Shown here piece after piece: positions 43,919 through 55,400 of a stretch of DNA of 64,000 nt (its first letter is position 1; every line of letters begins with the position of its first letter). The notes below the pieces were generated by a model. That model was given only the letters and a program-made list of their open reading frames with translations. It was not told the DNA's origin and ran no database searches. Location: the NCBI GenBank assembly GCA_025602915.1, contig JAHLJZ010000069.1:1-64000 (forward strand). The letters are read 5' to 3'. This DNA is from Paraphysoderma sedebokerense (Eukaryota > Blastocladiomycota > Physodermatomycetes > Physodermatales > Physodermataceae). The position numbers and the translations under genes were made by a program.

Positions 43919-45700
43919 TTAAGCGGGCGGATAAAATAATCCAAATAACACGACGCCACAATATCCGTATACGATAAAATAAAGAACCAACAATTTCGCT
44001 TCAAGCTTCCATTCAGGCGTCTGAGCTTTGCCTATGATAACGCCTTTGGCCCCGGTGTTATCTCCTTTTTCGCTTTGAGGTTGGACATCCGAATCGGAAT
44101 CTACAATAACCGACGAGCAATACCAATACAGTGCCGGCATTGACGTCATGAACCGAATAATAACTTGGACGTGCATGAAAAAAGTTACATAGAATAACAT
44201 AAATGAGTAGAGTGTGATGTACGGAAGTATGCCAGGATGGGCGTACTGAGACGCTAATTTCGACGGGGCGCAAGCGGAGGCCGAGGATACACCTTCGGCC
44301 GATTTAGGATATGAGATCTGGAGATTCCCCGTAACGAGTTGTTCAAGAACTCTCTTGAAACCGCCAACGGTCTGAAACCACTTTCGTATAGCAAAAAATG
44401 AAATTGCCCACATCGGCGCCGCCAAAACGAAATTTCCAAACTGCTGGCTATTCCAATACTTCAGGAATCCCACATTCCAATATTCTTTCTGAACGAATGA
44501 GTAAATAGATGGAACCATTTCTTGGCACCAAGGCCTCGGCTGGTTGGAGATTTGAGTGGCCGCAGGATCTTGACCACAGAATTGAGTGTAGGCATAATAG
44601 TGGAATGCAAAGAAGGGGAGGCATGGTATGATGGAGTAAGCTAGGTATCGAAGTGACTTTGTGTATAAATTTGGGTTAAGAGAGCGTAGCGATCAAGTTC
44701 ATAAACTAAGGACGGATGATGGCAAGAACATACGCGAACCGACAAGGACCTCCGCGGCACTGTAGCCGTTAAGAATTCATATATTAAGAATCCCGAATTC
44801 AATATACCGTTTGACCTTGTACAGGTTGCCAATGTAAAAGGAATCGTTGACATGAAAGGCTGATTCATTGAGAGGCAATACATTCCGGCGAACGTTAGCA
44901 ACGTGAAGAGCGATTCGGTATATCTTTTGAGGGGAAGCGAAGTCAGAAATATTTACATCAAGACGGAGAATGAAGGCAGAATTGTTATTATACATTGATG
45001 ACATAACCATACTTGCTGGGTTAAAAATGAAAAATAAGGTTGTGATATAACTGAAATGATCGGACTTGAATATACGTTGTGTTAATCTGTGAGGATTTGA
45101 AAAACGTAGCTATGTAAGAATATCAAAAACAGCATCGAAATTTCGACATTCAAAAATTCATTTTTGTAGTAACGAACCTAAATAACAGTAGACTGCTCAA
45201 CAGAACGCAACCATTCGAAATCAAGACACCTGCGACCGCGGCACGGAGCCTCAAACTAAGATTGTAAGGAACTACTAATTCCAGCACTGCATTTGTGCCA
45301 GATCAAATATTATAGTGTGCAATTAGATTTTAGTTTATCTGCGATTCCAATGCATGATGGAAAACTCACCATAGGCAAGCCTATTCATCAGAAATGGCAA
45401 TAAAGGCCAGAACGCAAATTCCTGTTCGTACAAGTACCCTCTTTCGGCAATCTTCAGAAAATAAACTGAATCCCATCGCACAAACGGACTAATAACTTTG
45501 GACAACTGTTGTTCGACATTTGAAACTGTGAAGTTCTCGGAACCATTCGAGAGGGAGAGAAGCGTGTTCGCAGACGAGTCGAATGCCGGGATGGAGAGAT
45601 AGTTTGTGATGAACTGAATCAAGATGAAGATAGAGAATCTAGATAGCACGAATAAAGATAATATACTGGGTAGTCCATTCTTGTGAGCACTTACTGCCAT
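43919..45700 (-). CDS. GPI mannosyltransferase 2 (PIG-V/Gpi18)
   Basis: Adds the second mannose to the GPI anchor precursor in the ER membrane. Five exons: 45370-45700, 45178-45286, 44994-45086, 44734-44923 and 43919-44656; 486 residues, the family length. It is polytopic. The lumenal acidic motif VRWDSVYFLKIAERGY and FAFWPLLP follow the first span. Then come FFIFNPASMVMSSIYTESLF, TLATCTRSNGILNSGFLIYE, FAFHYYAYTQFC, RPWCQEMVPSIYSFVQKEYW and WNVGFLKYWNSQQFGNFVLA, all typical of PIG-V. The donor ending exon 4 (CGC|GTATGT) is the strongest of several candidates there. The gene is head to head with RBM42, with 151 bp between starts. Confidence 0.94.
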
Positions 45701-45851
45701 ATTTCTATCAATGTGTATTTAATGTCTGAAGATTCATTTTGGGTTGAGTGGATGTGGCTGAGAATTCCCTCCTGAAGAACTGAAATCCATATCTATTGCC
45801 ATTCCACTTTTTATATCTTTTGCATCACTCGCTCACTCATTCGCAGAGAGA

Positions 45852-46717
45852 ATGTCGTCCGCAAATCAATCACCGTCCTCAAAGGGAACCTCGTCGTCGG
45901 CTAGCGCATCTGCGAAATCGTCAGATGCTACCCAGTACGATGCTGCTGCCTACTATGCCGCCTACGGTTACTACGACCCTTCTCAGTATGCTAACATGGA
46001 TCCAAATGCTTACGCTGCTTACTATGCCCAGTATTACAACGCTGCCTCGGCCTCCACTGCAGGAGTCTCTTCAGCTGCTGTCCCCGGTATGAATGGTTCA
46101 ATGCCGATGATTCCACCTCATATGCAAATGCCACATATCCATAACCCCAAAAAGAGGAAAGTGATGCGAACAGCAGCTGGAGAAGTCTGGGAGGACCCGC
46201 TGCTGGCAGAATGGGATCCAAGTATGTTTTTTTTTGCCTTGTATCCTCATATTTTACTATTTACGACTCTAAACAACAATTATTGACTATTGTTTCTGTC
46301 CTTTCCGTCCTTTCCTAACATTGTCAATCCCTCCATCAGACGATTTTCGTCTTTTCTGCGGTGACCTGGGGAACGATGTAACAGACGAAATCCTCACACA
46401 AGCGTTCTCAAAGTACCCATCCTTCCAGAAAGCCAGAGTGGTGAGAGACAAGAGGAGTAGCAAGTCCAAAGGTTATGGATTCGTCAGTTTTAAAACCGCC
46501 GATGATTACACTAGAGCTTTCAAAGATATGAATGGTGAATTTCCGCTTTCCCTGTAACTCTATAATCGTAGTGTTCAAGTGTTGTTATTTTCAATTAACC
46601 TCTTCGTTGTATGATCTTACATTAGGTAAATATGTCGGGGCCCGTCCTGTGAAACTGCGAAAATCAACATGGAAAGATAGAAGCATAGATACGAAAGGAA
46701 AGAAACAAAAAAAATAA
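45852..46717 (+). CDS. RBM42-type RNA-binding protein
   Basis: RBM42 is an RRM protein associated with hnRNP/spliceosomal complexes. Exons 45852-46221, 46340-46534 and 46626-46717 encode 218 residues, much shorter than the animal protein. The N-terminus is Ser/Ala/Tyr-rich with YYAAYGYYDPSQYA-type repeats. The diagnostic MRTAAGEVWEDPLLAEWDP segment leads into the RRM: FRLFCGDLGNDVTDEILTQA (RNP2), RSSKSKGYGFVSFKTADD (RNP1) and GKYVGARPVKLRKSTWKDR. A basic Lys-rich tail ends the protein. The match between the pre-RRM segment and RBM42 is very close. Divergent from PIG-V. Confidence 0.95.
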
Positions 46718-47205
46718 TTTTTGACGTTAGAGATACTATGAAACTATTTCCCCAGCACAAATTACAGAAACCGAGGGGCGATGATCAAAAGGATCGTAAG
46801 TGTGTTTATCAAGTTGGAATTGACTAATTGATGCTATCTCATGTAATATAATAAAAGTACTTGATCGTTGTAGATTATTCAAATGAAAATCATGGTTGCT
46901 TGCTTGTCTTCTTGCTCTTGCTTCTCGATCAAGAAAGTTTTCGGTATGTTTCCTTGCTGCTCTCATCCACATAGAGTCTTGCGCAAAGTTCGGAACCAGT
47001 TCGCCGGTACTTGTACGTATTAAGGTTGATAGTTCAGCAAGAAATGAAAAGTACGCATAGTGAAGCCCACATGCCGATTTGGATGATGGATACGAGATCT
47101 GCTCTAGCTATTGATCATAGTTATACGAGTAAGTGGATATGTTGTAGATTTAATAACAACTAAATACACAATGTTTGTTCTAGTTTATTTCAATCAGTAC
47201 ATATA
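46718..47205. other. Intergenic, convergent 3' ends
   Basis: A 488-bp AT-rich gap between RBM42 (+) and the first acyltransferase (-). The 46736-46972 minus frame has no family signal. Nothing else is recognised. Confidence 0.6.
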
Positions 47206-48831
47206 TTACAAAGAAGCACGCCAATGATGAGTTACTGATCCTAAAGTCAAGACCATATCCTTCACTCGCTGCACTGCGGCAGAGACGTGGCCATATTCAA
47301 ATACATCTTCCCTAAATGCGGCCGTAAATTCACAACCGTTCGTAGTGCTTACAAAACTCAGAGTCAAAGGAGACAACAGTTGCGAACTCTGACTGAATAA
47401 TAATTTGTCGACTTTCCATTCTCCGCCAAAATGACTATTCCATCCATCCAAGTTCAGCTCATCAAATAATTTCATATGTCCCAAATTACTCATAATAAGA
47501 CTTTCCCGTTTACCAGATGAATCCAATGCCGTAGTTTTACGTTGCTTCTTGAAAAAATTATTCCAGTTCTTGACAAAACTCATTTGATGAATTAACTGCA
47601 ACCCGTTTTTCTTGTCGCGTTGAATCTCTTCATGAACTTGTTGAACAAGTGATGGCGAAAAAGGAAGAGACAGATGAATAAAGTGGGTGCTGGAAAATAT
47701 CGTACTATATACACCAAGTTGCGAATCTACCGGAACGGTTAACCATGGACGTGCATCAATGGCGGTTTTCAATTTCACTTCACTGTATGTTCGTCCATCA
47801 TCTGGGTTATGAGTTTTAGCGAGGTCGGACAATACGAAAAGGAAAGCGGCGGCCACAAGAGAATTGATGGTAACTTTATGATTTCGAGTCCATTCTTTTA
47901 GAATTTTGATTTCTGATGGGGTGAAACCGAAATGAACAATTCTTGTAGGGTATAACGATGGATGTTTGGTGACCAGATCTACTTCTTCAGGAGATACTTG
48001 CTTCGTTCCTGTAATATAACGCGAAGGCGAGATCATATCGACGACAAATTGCGGAAGCACCAAATTCAAAAGCATTTCTTCTAGTAGTGAATGAAACGGG
48101 GTTCTGGATTTCGGACAAATTTCGACTCTTAAGGGGTTGGGGATGGGGAACATGAATTTCTGAGTCTTTGATTCGCCGGTGTAAACTTCTGCTAAGGTGC
48201 TACCAGATTTTCCAAGAATATGGCAAGTCGTCGGGCGAATGGTATTTACCATATCGGATTTGCCGAGTAATACTGTATTCCAACTTTGTAAAATATCTCT
48301 CAATAATGTAATCGTTGATTTCCCGTCTGCCAATGCATGATGAATAGAAAGCACAAGATCCAAAACTACATTTCCTTCTTCATCTTGTCCCGTTAATAGA
48401 ATGACCCGCCATTGTAACTCGTTTGTTTCGAATTTTCGGTTGGCTTCTTCCTCTAAGATTTGAACAACTTGGTCGTCATGCGTGCGCGATAAGATCGTCA
48501 AATCGATTAACCCAACAACAAGGTCACGAGGAAGTAATCTAAATGCAGGGTCTTTAGAGCTAGTGTCGAAGTAACAAGAAAGCACTTCGTGTCTAGATAA
48601 CAAAGCGACTAATGCTTTTCGAAGAGTACGATAGAGAGTCGATGCCTCAACGCGGGCAGATGGGAATGAGCGAGATTTAATACGTATGGAAGATGATACA
48701 GAAAAATACATGTCGATGGAATTAAGAGAGTGATACACTTTTTCGATTGATGAAAGTTTACGGCGATAGACACCCACATCGGCTGGGCTAACTGGTTCCT
48801 TTGGTGTAAATACTTTGCGTAAGACTGACAT
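47206..48831 (-). CDS. HxxxD acyltransferase (condensation/AATase-like), copy 1
   Basis: An intronless 541-residue protein of the CoA-dependent acyltransferase fold. The catalytic motif HHALADG is at residues 164-170 in the context VLSIHHALADGKSTITLL, where it is expected for alcohol acetyltransferases, PapA5-like enzymes and NRPS condensation domains. The N-terminal half contains RRKLSSIEKVYHSLN, also common in this group. The second half has a conserved core TAIDARPWLTVP and LGVYSTIF, where fungal AATases carry their second domain. It stands alone, with no carrier or adenylation domain, so it is probably a stand-alone O- or N-acyltransferase rather than an NRPS part. The substrate is unknown. 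The tandem paralogue lies 881 bp upstream on the same strand. An absence of introns in an intron-rich region is unusual. Confidence 0.9.
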   Translation of the reverse strand: MSVLRKVFTPKEPVSPADVGVYRRKLSSIEKVYHSLNSIDMYFSVSSSIRIKSRSFPSARVEASTLYRTLRKALVALLSRHEVLSCYFDTSSKDPAFRLLPRDLVVGLIDLTILSRTHDDQVVQILEEEANRKFETNELQWRVILLTGQDEEGNVVLDLVLSIHHALADGKSTITLLRDILQSWNTVLLGKSDMVNTIRPTTCHILGKSGSTLAEVYTGESKTQKFMFPIPNPLRVEICPKSRTPFHSLLEEMLLNLVLPQFVVDMISPSRYITGTKQVSPEEVDLVTKHPSLYPTRIVHFGFTPSEIKILKEWTRNHKVTINSLVAAAFLFVLSDLAKTHNPDDGRTYSEVKLKTAIDARPWLTVPVDSQLGVYSTIFSSTHFIHLSLPFSPSLVQQVHEEIQRDKKNGLQLIHQMSFVKNWNNFFKKQRKTTALDSSGKRESLIMSNLGHMKLFDELNLDGWNSHFGGEWKVDKLLFSQSSQLLSPLTLSFVSTTNGCEFTAAFREDVFEYGHVSAAVQRVKDMVLTLGSVTHHWRASL

Positions 48832-49712
48832 GGCGTAACTGGTAATGTTTGATGAAAGAATTTAAATCAACGATTTAAACGAAAATGATAATTGGATCTC
48901 GATGTGCTATTCAAATGTAGATTTTGATGAGTGTTGATCGTAGTTGACATCTAGTATTTATACAATTTTAGCACAAACGCAGAAACTTAAAATTAAGGCC
49001 GCCCCAATGAAGGCGGGGTGAAAGGCACAAATTATCAAATAATCCGTTGCCTCACATTCTGCCGACACTACTCCGAACTCTTCTACTACGCTAATGAATT
49101 CTGAATGGATTTCCGTATTTTCACCGATTGTTGTCTAATGTAACAAAAGTCCCGCCTCTCTAGCCCGCTGCATCACGTAAAAATAAGAGCCTCTCTAAAA
49201 GAGGCCTATGAGCGGGCAAATTGGTTGAGGTGCTTGGTGTCACCTGTGTGCAAAATCATTATTGAGTTTGGACATGACGAACAAAATAACCAGGTTCTAT
49301 ATTTGAGAAATTGAGTCATTGTAATCGGAAATTGTATTAGAGTAGTCTGCTCTCATCAAGCATAACAATATTGAAACAATTATTCCGTGCAGATAATTTT
49401 CCTAATTCTATTTGAACTGTGAATGTAAACTCAAGAATATTCCTAATAACTCATATAATGATGGAATGATGTTGCAGGAAAGCCATGGAGTTATAGGTAA
49501 GTGAAGCAAGAGCTGTGATAGTATACCAGTATATCTAAAGCGCCAATCTTTGTCGCCATCGAACTGGTTAAATCACTGAACTGTTGTCACCGTTAGGCGG
49601 TCTCAGTGTCCAGCTGATTTCTTCGAAGCAGGCAAGCAAGTGCGAAAAAGAGCATTCTAATGACAAATAAAATACAATTTCTGAGTATAATTTATTTTTG
49701 AATATTAATAAT
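48832..49712. other. Intergenic between the acyltransferase copies, with a nested hairpin
   Basis: 881 bp separate the two same-strand copies. It holds the promoter of copy 1 and the 3' UTR of copy 2. A nested imperfect hairpin lies at 49163-49217: GCCCGCT (49163-49169) pairs with AGCGGGC (49211-49217), and inside it GCCTCT (49189-49194) pairs with AGAGGC (49200-49205). No open frame is believable. Confidence 0.6.
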
Positions 49713-51338
49713 TCACAAAGAATGGTTCGAATGATGATTCGTTGATCCCAAAGATAAGATTATTTCCTTCACTTTCTGTACACTATTTGCAATGTGTTCA
49801 TACTCGAACACGTCTTCTCTAAATGCGACTGTGAATTCACAACCGTTCATTGTACTCACAAAACTCAAGGTCAAAGGCGCCAGAAGTGCACAACTTTGAC
49901 TAAACAGTAACTTGCCGATTTTCCATTCTCCACCAAAATAAGTATTCCATCCATCCAAGTTCAGGTTATCGAATAATTTCATATGTCCCAAATTACTCAT
50001 AATAAGACTTTCCATTTTACCTGAAGATTTCGAATTCGAAGCTTTACGTTCCTTTTTGAAGAAATCATTCCAGTTCTTGACAAAACTCATTTGATGAATG
50101 AGCTGCAGGCCATTCTTCTTCTCTTGCTGAATTTCTTCATGAATTCGCTGGACGAGTGACGGGGAAAAAGGAAGCGATCTTTGTATAGAATGATTACTTA
50201 AGAATATGGTACTGTAGACACCGAGTTGAGAATCTACAGGAACGGTTAACCATGGACGTGCATCAATGGCTGTCTCTAATCTTATTTTGCTATGAGTTCG
50301 TTTATCGTCCGGGTTATGGATTCTGGCGAGGTCGGACAACACAAAAAGAAAGGCCGCAGCAACAACGGAGTTGATCGTAACATTGTGTTTTCGAGTCCAT
50401 TCTTTTAGTGCTTTGATTTCTGATGGGGTGAAACCAAAATGAGCAAGCCTTGTAGGATATAGTAATGGTCGTTTGGTCACCAAGTCCACTTCTTTACGAG
50501 ACAATCGCTTCGATCCGGTAATATAACGAGGGGGCGAGATTAAGTCTACGATAAACTGCGGAAGCACCAAATGTAGAAGCAGCTCTTCAAGAAGTGTATG
50601 GAATGGCGTTTTCGATTTCGGACATATTTCAGTTCTTAGAGGGTCGGGGATAGGGAACATGAATTCCTGAGTCTTCGATTCAGCGGGTTGAACGTCCGTT
50701 AATGTACTATTGGATTTATCAAGGTTATGGCAAGCCATAGGGGGAGCAGCATTTACCAAATCCGATTTTTGGAGCAACACTGCGTTCCAACTTTCTAAAA
50801 TATCTCTCAATAATGTAATCGTTGATTTTCCGTCTGCCAGTATGTGATGAATAGAAAGCATAAGATCCAATACCACATTTCCTTCTTCGTCTTGTCCCTT
50901 CAAAAGAATAACTCTCCATTGCAACTCGTTTGTTTCGAATTTCCTATTGGCTTCTTCTTCCAAGACCTGCAAAACTTGATCGTCATGACTGCGCGATAAA
51001 ATCGTCAAGTCGATTAACCCAACAACAAGGTCACGAGGGAGCAACCGAAACCCTGGTCGCTTAGATTTAGTATCAAAACAACAAGAAAGAACTTCATGTC
51101 TTGACAGCAAAGAGACTAATGCTTCCAGAAGGGTTTCATAAAGAGCTGATGCTCCGGAGCGGCCGGAAGGAGCTGAACGAGATTTGATACGGATTGAAGC
51201 TGACACCGCAAAATACATATCAAGGGAATTCATGGAGTGATATACTTTTTCGATTGACGAAAGTTTACGACGATAGACACCCGCATCGGCCGGGGTTACT
51301 TCTTCCTTGGGTTTAAATACTTTGCGTAAAACTGACAT
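49713..51338 (-). CDS. HxxxD acyltransferase (condensation/AATase-like), copy 2
   Basis: A 541-residue intronless paralogue of the gene at 47206-48831, aligning end to end without gaps. The catalytic motif is HHILADG at the same residues 164-170 (MLSIHHILADGKSTITLL). Both keep RRKLSSIEKVYHS, ETNELQWRVILL, TAIDARPWLTVP and QLIHQMSFVKNWN. Divergence is spread over the whole length, with the central linker (about residues 195-260) and the last ten residues most different, while intergenic flanks look unrelated, so the duplication is not recent. Both copies keep intact frames and catalytic residues, which implies that both are under selection. Its substrate is unknown. Confidence 0.9.
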   Translation of the reverse strand: MSVLRKVFKPKEEVTPADAGVYRRKLSSIEKVYHSMNSLDMYFAVSASIRIKSRSAPSGRSGASALYETLLEALVSLLSRHEVLSCCFDTKSKRPGFRLLPRDLVVGLIDLTILSRSHDDQVLQVLEEEANRKFETNELQWRVILLKGQDEEGNVVLDLMLSIHHILADGKSTITLLRDILESWNAVLLQKSDLVNAAPPMACHNLDKSNSTLTDVQPAESKTQEFMFPIPDPLRTEICPKSKTPFHTLLEELLLHLVLPQFIVDLISPPRYITGSKRLSRKEVDLVTKRPLLYPTRLAHFGFTPSEIKALKEWTRKHNVTINSVVAAAFLFVLSDLARIHNPDDKRTHSKIRLETAIDARPWLTVPVDSQLGVYSTIFLSNHSIQRSLPFSPSLVQRIHEEIQQEKKNGLQLIHQMSFVKNWNDFFKKERKASNSKSSGKMESLIMSNLGHMKLFDNLNLDGWNTYFGGEWKIGKLLFSQSCALLAPLTLSFVSTMNGCEFTVAFREDVFEYEHIANSVQKVKEIILSLGSTNHHSNHSL

Positions 51339-52009
51339 GGCGGGTGAAGTCTAATAAAAGGAATGCAAGAGTACTATTAGTGTCTCAATATGTCGAATGT
51401 TGGATGAGCGCTGATTGAAGTTGGGATCGAGTATTTGTATCAGCAAAGCCTAAAATTATGTCCGCCCACTTAAGGCCCAGCGTATTCATAAGTCCGCTAG
51501 TTGATCCCGTCAGACCGGTTGCCAAGATATTCAACCGACGCTATCCAGACCAGTACAGAACACACAATGAACATCAACAGTGACGGATTACTTCATTATT
51601 ACTTCACTATTATTTCAAAGTTCCTCCTCCTTCCAATTGTCTTCTACATGCTACATACTTATTAGCTGGTTGAAGGGTACAATTAAGAGGCTGACGGGCG
51701 GGGAAATTCCTTACTGTGAGCAACGCAAGTATGATGAGTACTGTGGCCCAATCAGCAACGGAAACTGTACCAGAATAACCGCAGATTCAAGTAGATTGAT
51801 TACGACATTATGCAGTAATTAGCACAGCAGCCCTGGTTAAAAGTATGCAATAGATACGATATACTTAAATTGAGGCAGTTCCCCCAAAAGTCACGACGTC
51901 TATTTGATTGTCCAATCGAAACACGGAAAACTGAGCAACGTTTTAACCCGCAACTTTACAATCCAAAAAGAGTGAAGCCTTTATAAGAATTGCCCAGCCA
52001 TCTCTACTC
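51339..52009. promoter_or_regulatory. Upstream region of acyltransferase copy 2 and U6 promoter
   Basis: A 671-bp gap. The left part must serve the acyltransferase promoter. At the right end TTTATAAG (51980-51987) lies about 25-30 bp before the U6 start, as expected for a Pol III TATA element. The small frame at 51580-51822 is not supported. Confidence 0.65.
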
Positions 52010-52120
52010 GTCCTTCGGGACATACAAAAAATTGGATTCGATACAGAGAAGATTAGCATGGTTCCCTGCAAAAGGATGACACTCTAGTTCTGAGATGGCG
52101 CTTCTTCGGAAGCAAAATTT
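52010..52120 (+). ncRNA. U6 spliceosomal snRNA
   Basis: Catalytic snRNA of the spliceosome, transcribed by Pol III. A 5' stem-loop GTCC-TTCG-GGAC opens the RNA. The invariant core ATACAGAGAAGATTAGCATG includes the ACAGAGA box (52043-52049) that pairs with the 5' splice site. CCCTGCAAAAGGATGACAC follows, with the U4/U2-pairing region. A 3' stem-loop GCTTC-TTCG-GAAGC precedes an oligo-T terminator (eight T, 52118-52125). A TATA box lies at 51980-51987. No intron interrupts it. The exact 5' end may be a few bases earlier. Confidence 0.97.
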
Positions 52121-52444
52121 TTTTTATTTTGATTTAATCTTCTATAATTATGCTTCGCAACTTTCTTCTTTTTGATTATTATCCCATAATTATGCTTCGC
52201 AGGATCTCTTCATTTAGAATATCTTTCTTATTATTATTCTATAAGGTATTGCTTTATTTTTGTAACCCGTCCTCTAAAAACTGTACAATCTATTTGATTA
52301 TCCTAAACATTACAGCTCATACATATAAACCCATATTCAAAACAGAACTAATATAAAACGAGTACCTAACCCAAGCAAGGTATCATCCTTTTGTGGATGG
52401 ATCTATCAAAAATGTACAAAATCTAATACTCCGAAACAATATGT
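52121..52444. other. Intergenic, 3' side of U6 and BRO1 gene
   Basis: A 324-bp AT-rich stretch with the U6 terminator at its left edge. A 16-base direct repeat (ATAATTATGCTTCGCA) occurs at 52144-52159 and 52186-52201. No gene is seen. Confidence 0.6.
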
Positions 52445-55400
52445 TTAAGGAACATAACTCCCAAATCCCAGGTCGACTGCACCAGTCCGTTTGGACATTC
52501 CGATTCCACTTCCAACGCCAATACTCCCATCCAAACTGAATTCGTGATCCCTCTCCTTGTTATCCCTTTCCCTACCGCGGTCTTTCGTTCTACTTTTACT
52601 TCTGCTTTTCGCATCGTTTTGACTTTTACTTCGTCTGCTTTTCCTGCCTAAGCCTTCAACATGGGAAGATGATTCGGTGGCAGATGAAGCAGCGGTTTCG
52701 CTAGCGACGGATTGAACAAAATGTTCCGCGAATTTGTCGTTGGCCGCTTTGAGCCGGTTGAGTGTTGTTTCATGAGGAGAAGGTGATCGAGGTGGGACTA
52801 TTAGTCATTGGCAAATAAGAAGGTAATTAGCACCACAGTGAAATAGTTGGTACAGTTAACCACATGTAATAAAAAATATTGAGCACGAACCACTTCCAGC
52901 AATTCTTTTCATTTTTCGCTCTCGTTCTCTCTCTCTTTCTCTCCTGGCTCGCCGTAATTCACTTGTCGCCCTCGCTTGCTCCTCCTCACCCTCCATTAAA
53001 CCACTCGAGCCTAAGCCGCTGTCACCTTTGATCATATTCTTTTTCTTTCCGCTCTCGGTTTTCGTGGTATCCAATGCGGTAGAACCGAGCGCTTCGAGTG
53101 TAAGTTGTGACGATACCTCTTGTGGTTTTTCTTCCTCTAATTGCTCTTGAGCTCTTCGTCGTTGCTTTTCTCTCCTTGGAGACATCTGAAGATGGACTTG
53201 CTCTTTTCCTTTTTCGTCAGAGGAAACACCAAAATTTTGCTGCCGCAGTCGAATCAACATGGCTTGCTCGTTCGCCCACTTTTCTATTACTTCTTCTTTT
53301 GATGCGGTGGACACACTTTGTTTCTCAACCTCCAAAGCTCTTTGAACTGTTTCCTTCGCTGGAGACTTACCCACATTCTTACTTACTATCGTTTTCTCTA
53401 ATTTGTTGAGCCTCTTTTCTTGCTGTTTCAATAATTCTAACTGCAGCAGATATTCTCTGTCGCGTCGAGAAGTTGCAGCTTGAGCTTCTAAACTTTCAAG
53501 TTGGCTACGAAGCGTCCTATTTTCCTTGAGGAGATTGTAATAGAGGTTATCGGATGAAGTCGCAGGAAGCAGTTTATCCTCTGCTGACTTATTAACCGAT
53601 GTAGGTTGATAAAGTCTGGCCGATGTTTTAGTTGGCGAAGATGGCGGTGTTGCAACCTTTTCAGAAACTTCTGTATTTTGAAACGCTATATTGACGGTTG
53701 TAGATGTTCCAAAAGTGTTTTCGGCTTGTTTTCGCGCCATCATCTTTTGGACAACATTTTTCAAAGTGGGTACCCCTTCAGTGATTTGTGACTTGAGCTT
53801 GGTCACTTGGTCGCTAAGGGATTGTTGAAGCAGTTTTGTAGGCGATGGAGGGTTTGATGTGGACGCATGATTGACCGCAGCGGGTGAGGGTCTATTTGTC
53901 AAAGAGGGAATCGTAGGCTCCATTGAAACCGCAACAGGTTTTCGCGAAATCGAATTCGAGCGTTGTTTCATACTCGGGATTTTTGGATAAATATTCGAAA
54001 CAGTTATATCTTGTGCGGCAGCAATCGGTTCCTGGTTGGGGCTGTCTTCGGTGTACGTGAACACAACCGCATCATTGGCTGTCGCGATTGGAAAATTTTG
54101 GCCCTGCTCATCGGTAGAGCTCAGAACTGCAAACCGTTTTATCAAATTGGACCAAGCTGACATTTCTGCAGACATGTGGTGTTCTTGCTTTTGAACAGTA
54201 TCCCACGGACTTACTTGCGCGGAGACCAACTTTTCTTTCAATTCTTCGAGTCGCGTTCCACCGTTCGTCTGAGATTCTTTCGCTTCGTAACGCATCGGAA
54301 GTTTGATATTCGATATAAAATTGGAATTTTGAAAATGAGCAGGCGTGTCTGATAATGCTGAAGCTGGTCCGAATCGCTGCAAATTGTCCCCGCCAGCAGA
54401 TAAATCACGCTCTGCGATGTAGGTATCTGGCGCCGTCGGGTTCGTTTGATAAGACGCTTGATTTCCGTTCGATGGTAGACGTCTGAACGGCAAATTTTGG
54501 CATTTTTGTAAAATTGAAATTGATTCTTCTCGAATTCGCATGCATCTCTGACATTTTAGTTATCAGTAAGCGTATCAAAATCTAAAAATATTACAAAAGG
54601 AACTTACATCTAACTCGTTCTGAGCACCTTCACGGAATGAAATGTAATGCTTGAATGTGTTCTGAAACGCGGCAACAATTTTCAGTGAATCTTCATATTC
54701 GCGGTTGATTTTTCGGCCAGTTTCAAGTTGTCGAGTCAAATCCTATAACACGGGGAACGCGATCAATAACGAAAGCTTCCGCTAAATACGTAACAATCTC
54801 AAATACCATAATCTTTGAAAGAATATCATTCTTCTCTTTTAGGTAACCTTCAATTTTTTCCTCGATATTGCGAACGAGTTCTTTGCTCTTCTTCAATGCG
54901 TCGACATTTTTATTTCGCTTAAACTCATCCAGTTCTGTAACTCAACGAAAAAGTGGGATCAATCAGTTACTGTTCCGACACACCCTAAGAGTTCAATGAA
55001 GCATACCACTCAATGCAACTTTTCCTTTCCGCAATTCTTCAACTTCCTTCATCACTTCTTTCACATCCTCCTTCAATTTTTCTAATTTGCCAACAAAATA
55101 GCTTCTTTCTTTTACAACTACATTTGGATTGATGCTGGCGTTCGTAAAACATGGGTCTAAGCTTGGAATGAGTGCAACCAGTTTCTCTTGAGTCCAATGT
55201 AATGGACTGAAATCCGCTATTTCTGTTTCAAAAAGGTGGTAGAGATCTTTGAATCTACTTCTGCGATCCTTAAACGAGTCCACAAAATTAGTGAGAGAAG
55301 AGCGAAGAGAAGTAATAGTGGTGAAAACTGTGGGGTCGGAAGGGAAAGTAGTAATATCAACGTTATCAAGAATATATTGGGACTGGACGGAAAAATAGAA

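Noticed and set aside
47206-51338. Non-ribosomal peptide synthetase condensation domains
   Set aside because: The HHxxxDG motif fits, but both proteins are stand-alone 541-residue enzymes with no adenylation or carrier domain nearby.
52144-52201. 16-bp direct repeat after U6 as a target-site duplication
   Set aside because: Only 26 bp separate the copies, and there is no element or terminal repeat between them.
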